Positions 1 through 10,116 of a stretch of 64,000 bases of DNA are shown one piece after another; positions within the stretch are counted from its first letter, which is position 1; every line of letters starts with the position of its first letter. Under the pieces are notes generated by a model. It saw nothing but the letters and a program-made list of their open reading frames with translations. It did not search any database and was not told the origin of the DNA. A program made the position numbers and the translations under genes. Source of the stretch: Agapanthus africanus (Eukaryota; Streptophyta; Magnoliopsida; Asparagales; Amaryllidaceae); NCBI GenBank assembly GCA_030015575.1, contig CM057344.1, forward strand, positions 187,133,044 through 187,197,043, given 5' to 3'.

Positions 1-1
1 A

Positions 2-2023
2 GGAATTGTACTTGGACATGTTATTTCACAGAAAGGCATTGAGGTTGACAGAGCTAAGATAGATGTCATTCAAAACCTCCCTCATCCCAAAAGCGTCAAT
101 GATATTCGATCTTTCCTTGGCCATGCGGGCTTTTATAAGAGATTCATTAAGGATTTTAGCAAAATTGCTAGACCTTTAACTCTTCTCCTGGCCAAGGATA
201 CGACCTTCCACTTTGACTCGGACTGTGAGACAACTTCGACTCACTTAAACACTCACTCACTTCAGCCCCCGTTCTATCATCTCCAAATTGGGACTACCCC
301 TTTGAGCTGATGTGTGACGCAACCGACTTTGCAGTAGGTGCAGTCTTAGGACAGCACATTGAAAAGATGCCACACGTGATCTACTATGCAAGTAAGACCC
401 TGAACGATGCACAAATCAACTATACAACCACTGAGAAAGAACTTTTAGCGGTTGTATTTGCATTAGAAAAATTCAGGCCTTACTTAATTGGCTCTCCTAT
501 AGTTGTGTACACTGACCATTCCGCCCTAAAACATCTTCTGGCGAAGAAAGATGCAAAAGGTCGACTAATACGTTGGATCCTTCTGTTACAAGAATTTGAT
601 CTTGTTATCAAAGATAAGAAAGGATGTGAAAACGTTGTAGCCGACCATCTTTCACGCATCATTTCTTCCCCTGTGACCCTGCCAATCAATGACTCATTCC
701 CTGATGAACAACTCTTGAACGTATCCAATGAACCATGGTTCAGGGATATTGTGAACTATCTTGTCACGGGACTTATACCCAGCGATTGGTCAAAACAGGA
801 CAAATACCGTTTTCTATCCCAAGTAAAACACTTTTACTGGGATGATCCATACTTGTTTAAATATTGTCCTGATCAGATCATTCGCCGGTGTGTCCCGAAA
901 GAAGAGTTCAAGAGTGTTCTTTCTTTTTGTCATGATCAGGCCTGTGGGGGTCACTTCGGTCCTAAAAAGACGGCGGAAAAGGTTTTGCAATGTGGATTTT
1001 ATTGGCCGACCTTATTCAAGGACGCATTTGAGCATTGCAAAACCTGTACACAGTGTCAGTACACGGGTAGAATATCCCGGAGAAATGAAATGCCTCAGCA
1101 ACCTATTCTGGTTGTTGAAATATTCGATATTTGGGGCATTGATTTTATGGGTCCCTTTCCCAACTCCTTTGGGAATTTGTACATACTGCTGGCGGTTGAT
1201 TATGTCTCAAAGTGGGTTGAAGCCATTCCATGTCGCACTAATGATAAGAAAGTTATCATTAAGTTCTTGAAAGAGAATATCTTTTCGCGATTTGGACACC
1301 CACGCGCTATTATTAGTGATAATGGAACACATTTCTGCAACAGGTCCTTCGAGACTCTGATGCGGAAATACGCAATCAACCACCGACTTTCTACACCCTA
1401 TCATCCCCAAACGAGCGGGCAGGCTGAAATTTCGAACAGACAGATCAAACTTATCCTGGAGAAGACTGTTGCTAAGAATAGAAAAGACTGGTCGACCAAA
1501 CTGACGGATGCTCTTTGGGCATTCAGGACTGCATTTAAAACCGACCTAGGAATGTCTCCATATAGAATAGTGTTTGGGAAGGCATGTCATTTACCCGTCG
1601 AGATAGAGCATAAAGCATTGTGGGCTATAAAGGAAATAAACTTTGATCTAAAAGAAGCCTGCAACTTTCGGAAGCTGCAACTAAATGAGCTAAGAGAACT
1701 CCGCGATGAAGCTTATGATAATGCTGTAATCATAAAGAATAGGACTAAGGTTTTTCACGATAAAAACATTTTGAGGAAAACATTTTTACCTGGTCAACAA
1801 GTCCTTCTTTATGATTCACGATTACACCTTCACGCGGGAAATCTTCGATCTCGGTGGAAAGGACCTTTTGTTGTGCGGTCTGTATACCCGCACGGGGCAG
1901 TAGAAGTAGAAAATGTTAAAACGGCACCTTTTTCAAAGTGAATGGACATAGACTAAAGCCGTATTTTTCCACTGACCCCACGGAGGAGCTCTTGTTCTTA
2001 CAAGAGCCAGTTTATTTGGATTA
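2..2023 (+). pseudogene. pol: Athila-1 pol (RT C-terminus, RNaseH, integrase), frameshifted
   Basis: This is the C-terminal part of a Gypsy polyprotein that copies retrotransposon RNA and integrates the cDNA. Bases 2-230 encode the RT C-terminus ([14 protein letters not shown], then [18 protein letters not shown]). Near base 230 one base is missing relative to Athila-2, which shifts the frame. The main open stretch, 310-1941 (543 aa), carries RNaseH ([30 protein letters not shown]), the integrase HHCC finger ([13 protein letters not shown] then CKTCTQC) and a D,D,E core: D in GIDFMG, D in [10 protein letters not shown] in [10 protein letters not shown] second one-base loss near 1920 gives a premature stop at 1941. 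The family end, matched to Athila-2, is about 2023. It cannot make the full polyprotein. Roughly 97% identity to Athila-2 over the 3' end of pol is an estimate by eye. Confidence 0.92.
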
Positions 2024-3459
2024 AAATTCCTCCATCTCACCTTCATATCCTGTATATCACTGCATCATGTTTTGAATGAAGGTGAGTGAAAAGAATAAGT
2101 TTGGGGGAAGTTCATCACTTATATATTTTGCCCCCACTAATAATTCCCCCCAGGCTTACAGTTTTTGTAGGTATAGCAATTGGCAACAGTGAGGACACTG
2201 TTGAAATCAAGTTTGGGGGAGGTTTGTGCTTATTTTTGCATCATTTGCATATCATCTGCATAAGCACAAAACATTTCTTTTAAAAAAAAATCTATAAAAA
2301 TTTAAATTTTTTTTCAAAACCCTCAAAAATTTAAAAATATAAAAATATTTTAATATTTAAACACCTTTTTGTACATAAATAAGATAATAAAAGTTTAGAT
2401 AGTGAACAATTACATCCATGAGATTAGAAAAATTTAAGAAAACTAAGAAAATTAGAAGTTTTCTTATACGAACTAGTAATAAGTAGTTATGAGCCGTTGT
2501 CCCAAAGGTTAGTAAGATGAAAGACGTCACTAATCTGAGGATAAAAATAAGTCTGAAAAATAGTTTCTATTCTGGAAGCCAAACATTTTGAACGTTGATA
2601 CCCTGCTATTCGCACTTACACACGTCTTGAAGCCTGGGATAGTAGAGGATACCTTGAAATGCTCTTGTCTTAAAGCCGATGTATGAAGGAAATAAAAATA
2701 AAAAAATGAATAAAAAAATATAAAGTGGTGAGAAAAATGGACACTGGTTTTGTTATCACCGAGGGCAATAAAAAATATATAGCGAGGGTGCCTCTTCACC
2801 TAGTGCCCTAAGGCCAACTGGTCTGGGAGTCACTGCTATGCCTGAGGTGGTGCAAGACGAGGAAAATACACCAAATAAGCAAGCACATGAGTAATCGGTC
2901 GATTAGTACCTCAAGAAGTATTAACGGTCGCATGAAAGTATGTGAGCAATCTCATCTAAATATTCATTAAGTAAAAAGTACTGAGGCTGACGGGCAAGAG
3001 TATGATAGCTTGAATTGAATTCTCTGGGTATAGGGATGATTTACACACACGCAGGGTGATATAATCGATGTTTGGAAGAAAGATAGGAATGAAGAATAAG
3101 ACGATGTTTTATTTAGGGAGGACGTGATTTCTAACATTTTTTCATGACCATTAAGATAGGGCTCATGACAACTGAAAAGCTAGCTTAGTTGGAAACCCTA
3201 ATTTTCAAGGCTTTTCTTTTACGATTCTTTTCCTTAAATGTAATATTCATGATCTTCCTTTTATTATTGGATTTTTGTGGGTGCAATCCGCTGAAAACCC
3301 TAAGGAGACAACACTCCTCCTACTAGGGACACCTAGAGGTTTAAAGGCTTGTTGCACGTGCTCAGTGCAATCGTGTTGCCTACGAAAGTGTGCTAGTTAG
3401 TTTTTCTCTTTCTTTATTTTCTCCTTCTCTTTTAATAAAAAGTTCGCTCGAGACGATCG
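2024..3459 (+). other. Athila-1 non-coding 3' spacer (env position) with extra PPT-like tracts
   Basis: This 1.4 kb lies between the integrase end and the polypurine tract, where some Athila elements carry an env-like gene. No sense-strand reading frame of note is present. Two AAGTTTGGGGGA tracts, at 2097-2108 and 2209-2220, repeat the true PPT. Much of the spacer, for example around 2560-2880 and 3290-3400, is recognisably shared with Athila-3 (37000-37900) and Athila-2 (59700-60600). An antisense frame at 2530-2799 recurs in Athila-2. Confidence 0.7.
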
Positions 3460-3479
3460 AAATTAAGTTTGGGGGAATT
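3460..3479 (+). other. Athila-1 polypurine tract
   Basis: AAGTTTGGGGGAATT ends immediately before the LTR start TGATTAGTCG at 3480. It is the plus-strand primer site for reverse transcription. Confidence 0.85.
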
Positions 3480-3868
3480 TGATTAGTCGAAAATATTGCA
3501 TCTTTTAGTCGGCAATTTTCTCATCATTTGCATTCATATAGAAGTGTTCGGCATTCATATTTCACATATTAGCAAAACAGTCGTAAAATATCAGATTGCA
3601 TGTGTTAGAACTTAAAACCGGCATTTCTAGGAAAATTAACTGCATTTCATAGCATTGCATCATTTCTATATATCGCAACCCGTGTTTCGAAGTCCGTGCA
3701 GGAAAATCAGAAGCTTGCTCAAATCTACACTGCTAAAAGATACGTCAACTCAAGGATTTGGAATCTGGTAATGATCTAAAGGGTATTCAGGGATTAAACA
3801 TATCAGAGAATGTACTTGAAGACATCAAAAACCAACACAGAAAGTTTGCAGAACCAAGGAGCCAACTT

Positions 3869-3886
3869 GGCCGCGGAACCGCGGCC
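3869..3886. repeat. GC-rich palindrome in Athila-1 U3
   Basis: GGCCGCGGAACCGCGGCC is an almost perfect inverted repeat in an AT-rich LTR. Related palindromes occur in the Athila-2 LTR, the Copia-A leader and the Tekay LTRs. Confidence 0.8.
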
Positions 3887-4061
3887 TAAGCCGCCGGCGC
3901 TTCTGCCACTTCAGATCCCCATTTTTGGTGCAAAACTCCTATTTCAGTGTGTACAGCTCAGAATGACACAACAATTTCCAGAAAGCCCCAGAAGCTTCTG
4001 CCAGATCAGCAAACCCTTGGATCTACACTAAACTAGCCTTGTATTCTAGAAACTTCTCCCT

Positions 4062-4183
4062 AAACCCTAGCTTAAACCCTAAGCTAAGCCTAACTAACTA
4101 CTTCTAGAAGTTTTTCAACAAACTTTTGGAGGGAACTTCTATTTCAAACTCAAGGCTTAGGGTTTAGGAAATCTATAAATAGG
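4062..4183 (+). promoter_or_regulatory. Athila-1 LTR promoter: teloboxes and TATA box
   Basis: Two telobox-like AAACCCTA motifs (4062-4069 and 4074-4082) precede a plant TATA box, TATAAATAGG, at 4174-4183. Transcription would be expected to start about 30 bp downstream. The Athila-2 LTR keeps the same TATA context on the minus strand (58905-58915). Confidence 0.7.
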
Positions 4184-4484
4184 ACCCTAGGCTCACTTGT
4201 AAAAGGGTATTCATTCAATCTAGATCCACTCTCTTTCTTCATCTTCTTCCACAAGTCTAGTGAGAAGACTTGTGTGAAACCCTAACCCTAATTCCAATCA
4301 AAAGCCAAGATCCCGAGTACCCCATCAAGCAAGAAGCCTTGCAACCTTTTATGAGCGCAGCCGATCTTCAACAGAGCAAGTGGTCCAAGCCGATCCGCGA
4401 CTCACAGAGCCGAGCGAAGCCAATTCGACAATTTAGTTCTTCCTCTTGTAGTTCTTGAGCGACTGTAATCAAATTGTTGATATA

Positions 4485-4490
4485 AATAAA
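4485..4490 (+). terminator. Athila-1 LTR polyadenylation signal
   Basis: AATAAA lies about 300 bp downstream of the TATA box and would mark the R region end. The Athila-2 LTR has the same element on the minus strand at 58536-58541. Confidence 0.55.
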
Positions 4491-5274
4491 AGGTGATATT
4501 CTTTTATCTTGTTTTCTTTAAATTCTTGCATCATGATATCTTTTCAATTCTTGAATACTTTCTGTGTGATGATGTGTGAATAAACTCCGCTCGTCGAGGA
4601 GTCGAGACGATCAATAGAATGATGATGTAATATATCTGAAAACGATTCTTGATTCCTACGAGTTTTATAAACCCTAGCAAGTTCAAGAATTGACGACCCA
4701 ATTCATTGCGATGCTTTCTTGATTGATATCGCTCGAGATTGGGGAGTTACGATCGTTTCTTGAAATTGTTAGAGGCTAGAATGTGAATGATATCGACGAA
4801 AGAACAAGGGTTAAACGATGAAACCCTAGTTTCACGAGAAAACCCTAACTCTCGTCGATCATCATCGATCTAGTATCAATCCTTCGAAGGACAAGAACAC
4901 GAAATCTTGAGATTACATCACGTCTATAGATCCGATCGATTCCTACGAGCCTCATTTAGATTCTTGACATTTGGTTGGAAAATATCATCGAAACCCGATT
5001 CTCGATTGTTTATCATTTTCTTGATTCTTGAATAGAATAGTGACACTTGAAACAATTGATAAATCTTGAATCATGCTTTCTTTTCTTTTTGATTAACTTT
5101 TCAATTCAAACAAATCAAACATTGAAACGAATCGCACAATCTCTGTGGACGATCCACACTCGCTTACGATCTACAACTGACACCGTAATTGATTGCGGTC
5201 AAATATAATTCTTTGGTTGTAATTTCTTTATACAATTTTCTAAATACCGATACAAGATACTGTTATCGATCAAA

Positions 5275-5292
5275 TGAAACCGTTATCGGGAA
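5275..5292 (+). other. PBS-like sequence directly after the Athila-1 LTR
   Basis: TGAAACCGTTATCGGGAA begins two bases after the LTR end and resembles the Athila tRNA-Asp-type PBS seen intact in Athila-3 (TGGCGTCGTTGCCGGGGA on the minus strand). A PBS is expected after a 5' LTR, not a 3' LTR. Confidence 0.7.
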
Positions 5293-5804
5293 ACAATTGA
5301 TTCGATACTTGCTTCTACTACACAAACAAGAATTTCAAAAACAATCATCGACGTATAGCGATTAGCCGATGTTCAGTGCATATATCACATTACAGATATA
5401 ACCATTTAGCCAAAATTTGTAGAACTCCGATCAAAATACAAATTTGTAACTACCACCCCAAAAAATAACATTTTTCTCTGGATAATCTGGGCAGAAACAA
5501 AATATCTCAAAAATCCCAAAACAGCAAACAGAGGAATCTGCAACAAATTGGAGACGCGGTCGAGTCAACTCGGCTGCGGATCCACGGCGCAACGCATAGT
5601 TCCGCGGCGAGTTGGCCGAGTCGTGGGCTCAAATTTCTTGTAAATTCCCAGAAAAGCCTGCTTGTATTTTTCATGTCATACAAAATATTTTTAGGCCTGT
5701 TTTGAAAATCGACAGAAAATACATTTTTTTTCGGTTTGTTTTCGGGATTTTTTCCGGATCGAAATTCTAAACACTTTGCTATCAGTTAGTTGTTGCTTAG
5801 CTAG
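5293..5804 (-). mobile_element. Copia-3 leader remnant
   Basis: Read on the minus strand from the PBS at 5816, this resembles the leader of Copia-A: a tract like TTTCTGTCGATTTT, a GC-rich palindromic block at about 5570-5630, GCCCAGATTAT, and CTAATCGCTATA near 5355. No coding sequence is seen. The Copia-to-Athila junction lies at about 5300-5340. The rest of the element's interior and its other LTR are missing. Confidence 0.65.
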
Positions 5805-5816
5805 TCTTTGATACCA
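5805..5816 (-). other. Copia-3 PBS (tRNA-iMet type), degenerate
   Basis: On the minus strand this reads TGGTATCAAAGA, one mismatch from the usual TGGTATCAGAGC core, next to the LTR boundary. Confidence 0.75.
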
Positions 5817-6462
5817 CTATTAGGTCCACGTTACCCATCCCGGTTCTTTCGGGGAGGCGGAATAGGTAAAAATCAAAATTTTCCTAACTCGGTAACATGG
5901 ACCATGCAAGAAGGATTTTTGCTAAACAAGAACTGACAAATATACTACAAGTTTTAGCTACCATGTAGAATGGTTATACCTAGGTCTTGAACTCCTTCTC
6001 TTCTTTTGGTGGTTCACCTCCTTGCTTGCTCCTCGTAGTGGCTTGAACGGCTTCTCCTCGTCGTCTCCTCTTTGCCGTAGATGGATCCACCCGAGGGCCT
6101 CGATCTTGAGCTCCTATCTCAACCTAGAGATAACTAAGGTGCTTGGTGTGCTAAACCTAGAACCTTAGAGTGAGTAGAGAAGAGTTATGGTGGTTTTGTC
6201 TCAAAGGTTCATGATTTCCAACTCATAGAACACTTGAACCTTGAGAGAGGAAGAGGGAGAGCTTTTTTCATGAGAGAGAAAGAAGATGATAGAATGAGCT
6301 CTCATAATGCAACCATGCTCACAAAAGCAAAAAAAAATAATGATAATAATAATAATTAAGTATTGCGATGGTTAGTTTCAATGACCATTATCATTTCATG
6401 CAATTATTGCATTTTGTAAAGAACAACAAGTAAACAAAAGTCATACCAATGAAATGATGATG

Positions 6463-6691
6463 GTCAACAAGTCCACAATGGTCAACCGGTCAACAAAGTC
6501 AACAAGTCAACAAAAGTAAAATATTCAACTCAACCATGACACAATAATCCTTAATTAATATTATTAATCATATTTCTCATTCTCATTAGGGTTTAGAAAA
6601 AGTCAACGGTCAACAAGTCAACCAAAGTTAAATGGTCAACAAGTCAACCAAAGTCAAATCGTCAACAAGTCAACCAAAGTCAAATGGTCAA
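6463..6691 (-). promoter_or_regulatory. Cluster of 15 TTGAC (W-box core) motifs in Copia-3 LTR
   Basis: Plus-strand GTCAA occurs 15 times within 229 bp, in two groups at 6463-6509 and 6602-6691, within imperfect units such as GTCAACAAGTCAACCAAA. Read in the LTR sense these are TTGAC cores, the binding core of WRKY factors. Binding is an inference. Confidence 0.7.
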
Positions 6692-6692
6692 C

Positions 6693-6762
6693 AACCCTAA
6701 TGAGAATCCTCTGCCTCTGCCTCTATCAACCCTAATGAGAATCCTCTGCCTCTGCCTCTATC
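6693..6762. repeat. Perfect 35-bp tandem duplication in Copia-3 LTR
   Basis: Two adjacent identical copies, starting at 6693 and 6728, begin AACCCTAATGAGAATCC and run through a CTGCCTCTGCCTCT stretch. Confidence 0.9.
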
Positions 6763-8030
6763 AACTGTGCATACACACCCGCATCCGCGTTCCGAGGAAC
6801 ACGAATACAATGAGACAAAACCAATCCCAAAACAAATACTAGGATCTGGCTTAAACCAAAGCCCGCTAGTAATAACTGCCCGGACACCAAACGTGCATAA
6901 GTGCGCGAGTGTGAACGAACCCTGTCGAAAAACCATGCGACCTCTACTCTGTTTTGCCCAAAGGCGAGTAACCCTCTGTGTGGGACTCTAAAGGCCCGAC
7001 ACTATGCTGGCAGTGGGTTTAACCACAGGCCGCAAGCGGTACTAGCTGTACGTAACGGTCCCCAGGTAGATGCCGACAAGAAGACTGATGAGGTGAACCC
7101 ATCCTAACTCCTACTGAGCCTGAATGTGACAATCTCCGTACAGTCCGGTCTGTTCGTCTGAGAATATCGCATGGCGGGCCTAGGGGCGGTAAACGTCAGT
7201 CCCCTAATAGTGGTACAAGTCGTGTCGGAGTGTAGCCCAAAACACCCTGAGAATCTACTGGAAAACCTACCAGCAATTCTCGCTTGCCCTGGCCAGGGAT
7301 GACAATGTGTAATGGCTCTCCTAGACACAGCGCGATATCAACTCCCAATACCGGGAGAGACGAATCCTGTCTAACCGTTACTGCCTCCAAGTGCTTCGGG
7401 ACTGCACCCAACTACTGCATGTTTGCACGACTCAGTAGAGCCGTGGTAGGGTAGTAATCTAAGAACAGTGGGAACACACTCGAGGCGAAGTGACAGTGTC
7501 AAGTCAGCGGACTAAGCTGTACTCATGTCACCTGGGAACTTTTAACCGACGATAGGTATAATACCAACCAACAGTTCCCGACGAGTCCTGTCCAGTGTAC
7601 TCGTAACCTAACGAGCACCTGCATACTATCTCCAGTATGATGTACTGATGGCTGTGGGACAGACCATCTCCCCTGCTGGGAAGAGAAGCGTATGCACCAG
7701 TCTACTCTGGAGTATCGATGCCCTGTCTCGATAATCCTACGACTAGGGACAAAAATAAGGATGTGCTTATAGACTACCCAGCTCCCACTAGTGTGATCGC
7801 CATCACAACGCCGGTAGTCAAGCAAAGATCCTAAGGACTTCATCAATATGTTTTAGCGATATGTTAAAAGAAACATATACACATATTAAGATAAAAACAA
7901 ACCAAGTAGCATACTACTATATCGAGTAAGACTGTCGTAAACCCGTACATATATATATCCTAAGCCTCCAAAATGTATTATACAAACTAGTACTATACAA
8001 TAATGGCCTCTAGGGCATACATATCTAACA

Positions 8031-9823
8031 CAAATATGTCCCAAAATGCATAAGGATAACAATGTAAGCTAGTATGTGTATGTGCGTGTATGCAAACCTT
8101 TACTCTAGGGTTTCGGGACTAAGAAAATCGACTAGAGTCATTTCATCAAATTCTCGCTAACACTAAACCCATGATCACCTAAAACTCCTTTTGCTGAGTG
8201 TTCAATCTCTCCATATCATATAAAAGCATATCTATAACATATCATATCATTTCTTAAGACTTTGCGGGGGTGCTATATGCCATCCACCCGACTTCTCCCC
8301 GTAGATATAAATCTACTCACACTGCTTCTTGTGTGCCGATGCCGATGTCGCCATCTTCATCTTCAACGTCTCGATATCGCGTGGGTACCTACACATATAA
8401 CATAATCGCAATGCATATTAAAATCACATCAGAAAACCAAAACGACACGCTAAAGCCTATAGGTTAGAACCTATGGACCACGCTTTCAAAATCACCAAAT
8501 GACCCTCGATATCGTCGTACAAACGTCAGATCATCGAGTTAAAACCAAATTCCAAAAAAACAGAATTCAAATTACGAGAAACAAAATCCCGAATCAAAAC
8601 AACAACTATTGAAAATGGTCCCAGATTTTACCCTAGGGCAAATTAGACATTTTTGCATATGCCAAGGGTCTAGATTACTGGATATGGACCTACAGAACAA
8701 GCACGAACCAAAATGGACCAGGTCTGGCCGCAAATTACGGCCAGATGGGATTTATTTGCGGATTAGGTAGAGGGTTAGGGGCTAAGGTTTTCATGGTAGC
8801 TTCCTAGGTGCCTGCATATATCACTGTCCTTGCAAAATAATTTTTCAGGTCCCCGAGTGTTAGCAGATTTCCAAATACCATCAAAATTTCACAGTATTTC
8901 CGATATCGGGTTTCTAAATTCATATTCTGGGTTTATTCTATTGTTTCAGTCCAAGATAAAATCCCTATAGGGTCATAAGGTCTCTACTAATCTCAATTAC
9001 ACTTCACAATTCAACATTTCTCAAAACCCTCTTTAGGAATTTTTCTAAGTTCACTAATAATCGATATATCGGTTCTAACTCATAATAGAAGCTAAGGTGA
9101 ATGAAAAACAATAACAATGGTGCAGAAATTACCTCAATTGGCAACTCAAGAATATTCTTGAGTTGCCCAAAGTCCTCAAAATTCGATTTTTCTTGGTCCA
9201 ATGTGCTTCCCTTGAGCTAGTGAACATTTTTAATGAAAATGAGATGGGGTTTTGGGTTTGTTTTGGGGGTGTTTTTAGGGTTTAGAGGTGGAGGGAGATG
9301 GGGTTTTGCCATGGGTGAAGAGGGAGAAGAAATGGTGAAGAGATGAAGAGAGAAAGAATGAGCCATGCCTATGGTTTGACCCCTCACCCTCTCTCTCTTA
9401 TGCCCATCCCTCATGAAATCATTGTGTCCCTTTTTCATCATTTCCTTTCTTTTTCCTTTTCTTTTATTTCCTTCTCTTTGCAATAGTAAACCCAAAACAA
9501 TAACCATGCACCCAAAAATCATGTAGGAAAAATGTAACAAGTGTAAAAATGACATGGTGCATGTCATGTGCACAAATCCGGTTTAATACACGATTTGCGA
9601 TTTTTAATCGCGATTAGCACTAAAAGTGAATATAAATAATCGTAAAAATTCATAATTCGCCTAAATCACATAAAACACCCTCATTTCAGTAATTTCCATA
9701 ATTTCCAAAATTTTCCCAATTTATCGGTATTTAATTATACCGCCTTATTAAAATATTCAATATTTTATTATTTTAATTATAAAAATTCCCAAAAATAATA
9801 TTTTATTTTTCTAAAATGTTACA
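8031..9823 (-). repeat. Tekay-2 left (3') LTR, truncated
   Basis: It matches 27237-27958 followed by 48804-49908, which gives an uninterrupted picture of the target site of Tekay-1: the single sequence GGGATTTATTTGCGG at about 8749-8763 is split in the right LTR by Tekay-1 with ATTTA duplicated. It ends ...TGTTACA at 9823. The first roughly 2.6 kb, corresponding to 24645-27236, is missing and the Copia-3 LTR abuts instead. Confidence 0.88.
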
Positions 9824-9836
9824 ATCTTCTCCCTTA
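9824..9836 (-). other. Tekay-2 polypurine tract
   Basis: The plus strand reads ATCTTCTCCCTT next to the LTR end, that is AAGGGAGAAGAT on the minus strand. Tekay-1 has the near-identical tract at 31339-31350. Confidence 0.8.
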
Positions 9837-10050
9837 AAGAAATTCGGTCCCCGAATTTAAATTTAAACCCCTCAAATACTAAAACATTTCAGTACAAAGT
9901 CCAAGTCGTCGGGGCTCCGAAATCATTAATATATAAAACGCATCATAGCGCAATGCATGCGCATGTACAATGAGTAGATAACTCAAAAACAAAACTCCGT
10001 CAAGCATCCCGCAATCATCGGAATCATGGGGAAGACATCAATGCCTAAAT

Positions 10051-10116
10051 ACAACAACAACAACTGAGCCTTTTATCCCAAGCATATGGGGTAGGCTACA
10101 TGAACCAACATGATAT
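10051..10116 (-). mobile_element. Truncated SINE 3' end (Au-SINE-like) with 16-bp TSD
   Basis: On the minus strand the fragment reads GCCTACCCCATATGCTTGGG, then ATAAAAGGCTCAG and a (TTG)n tail, which fits my recollection of the 3' end of plant Au-type SINEs. It is flanked by perfect 16-bp direct repeats, ACATCAATGCCTAAAT, at 10035-10050 and 10117-10132, as expected for target-primed insertion. The tRNA-derived 5' part is absent. A similar ATGATATACATCAA unit at about 10149 leaves a local tandem repeat as an alternative for the right flank. Confidence 0.6.

Larger units (their letters stand above)
3480..5272 (+). repeat. Athila-1 LTR
   Basis: The LTR runs from TGATTAG at 3480 to ATCA at 5272, about 1.79 kb, bounded by a PPT on the left and a PBS-like sequence on the right. 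It matches the Athila-2 LTR (57723-59604) in inverse orientation, with moderate divergence. It holds a telobox/TATA promoter and a polyadenylation signal. A PBS after a 3' LTR is unexpected, so this LTR may also be the 5' LTR of a second, now disrupted Athila (possibly Athila-4). Confidence 0.85.
1..5292 (+). mobile_element. Athila-1, Ty3/Gypsy retrotransposon, 3' part
   Basis: The window opens inside the reverse transcriptase of an Athila-lineage element. Order on the plus strand: RT C-terminus, RNaseH, integrase, about 1.45 kb of non-coding 3' spacer, polypurine tract, LTR, PBS-like sequence. The lineage call rests on the integrase core style ([20 protein letters not shown]) and on an AAGTTTGGGGGA polypurine tract. 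A close copy, Athila-2, lies in inverse orientation at the right end of the window. The 5' half is outside the window. Confidence 0.9.
5818..8030 (-). repeat. Copia-3 LTR (5' LTR of a minus-strand element)
   Basis: The minus-strand start is TGTTAGATATGTATGCCC at 8030. The end near 5818 reads ...CCTAATA, with the terminal CA mutated. At about 2.2 kb it is the size of the other Copia LTRs here. It carries the same conserved internal blocks: a stop-clock-like GGCATCGATACTCCAGAG block at 7701-7750, CCCTGGCCAGGG at 7287-7298 and GTACAGTCCGGTC at 7138-7150. It inserted into the left LTR of Tekay-2. The LTR sequence that should continue on its other side is deleted. Confidence 0.82.

Noticed and set aside
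842-1270. 142-codon frame overlapping Athila-1 integrase (also 61871-62248 opposite)
   Set aside because: It is the +1 shadow of the integrase frame; the integrase motifs are in the other frame.
4052-4085. CCCTAAACCCTAG run, considered as interstitial telomeric repeat
   Set aside because: Only two or three imperfect units in a promoter position of an LTR; better read as teloboxes.
5811-5830. CTTTGATACCA considered as a tRNA gene fragment
   Set aside because: It is the Copia PBS (complement of initiator-Met tRNA 3' end); no cloverleaf surrounds it.
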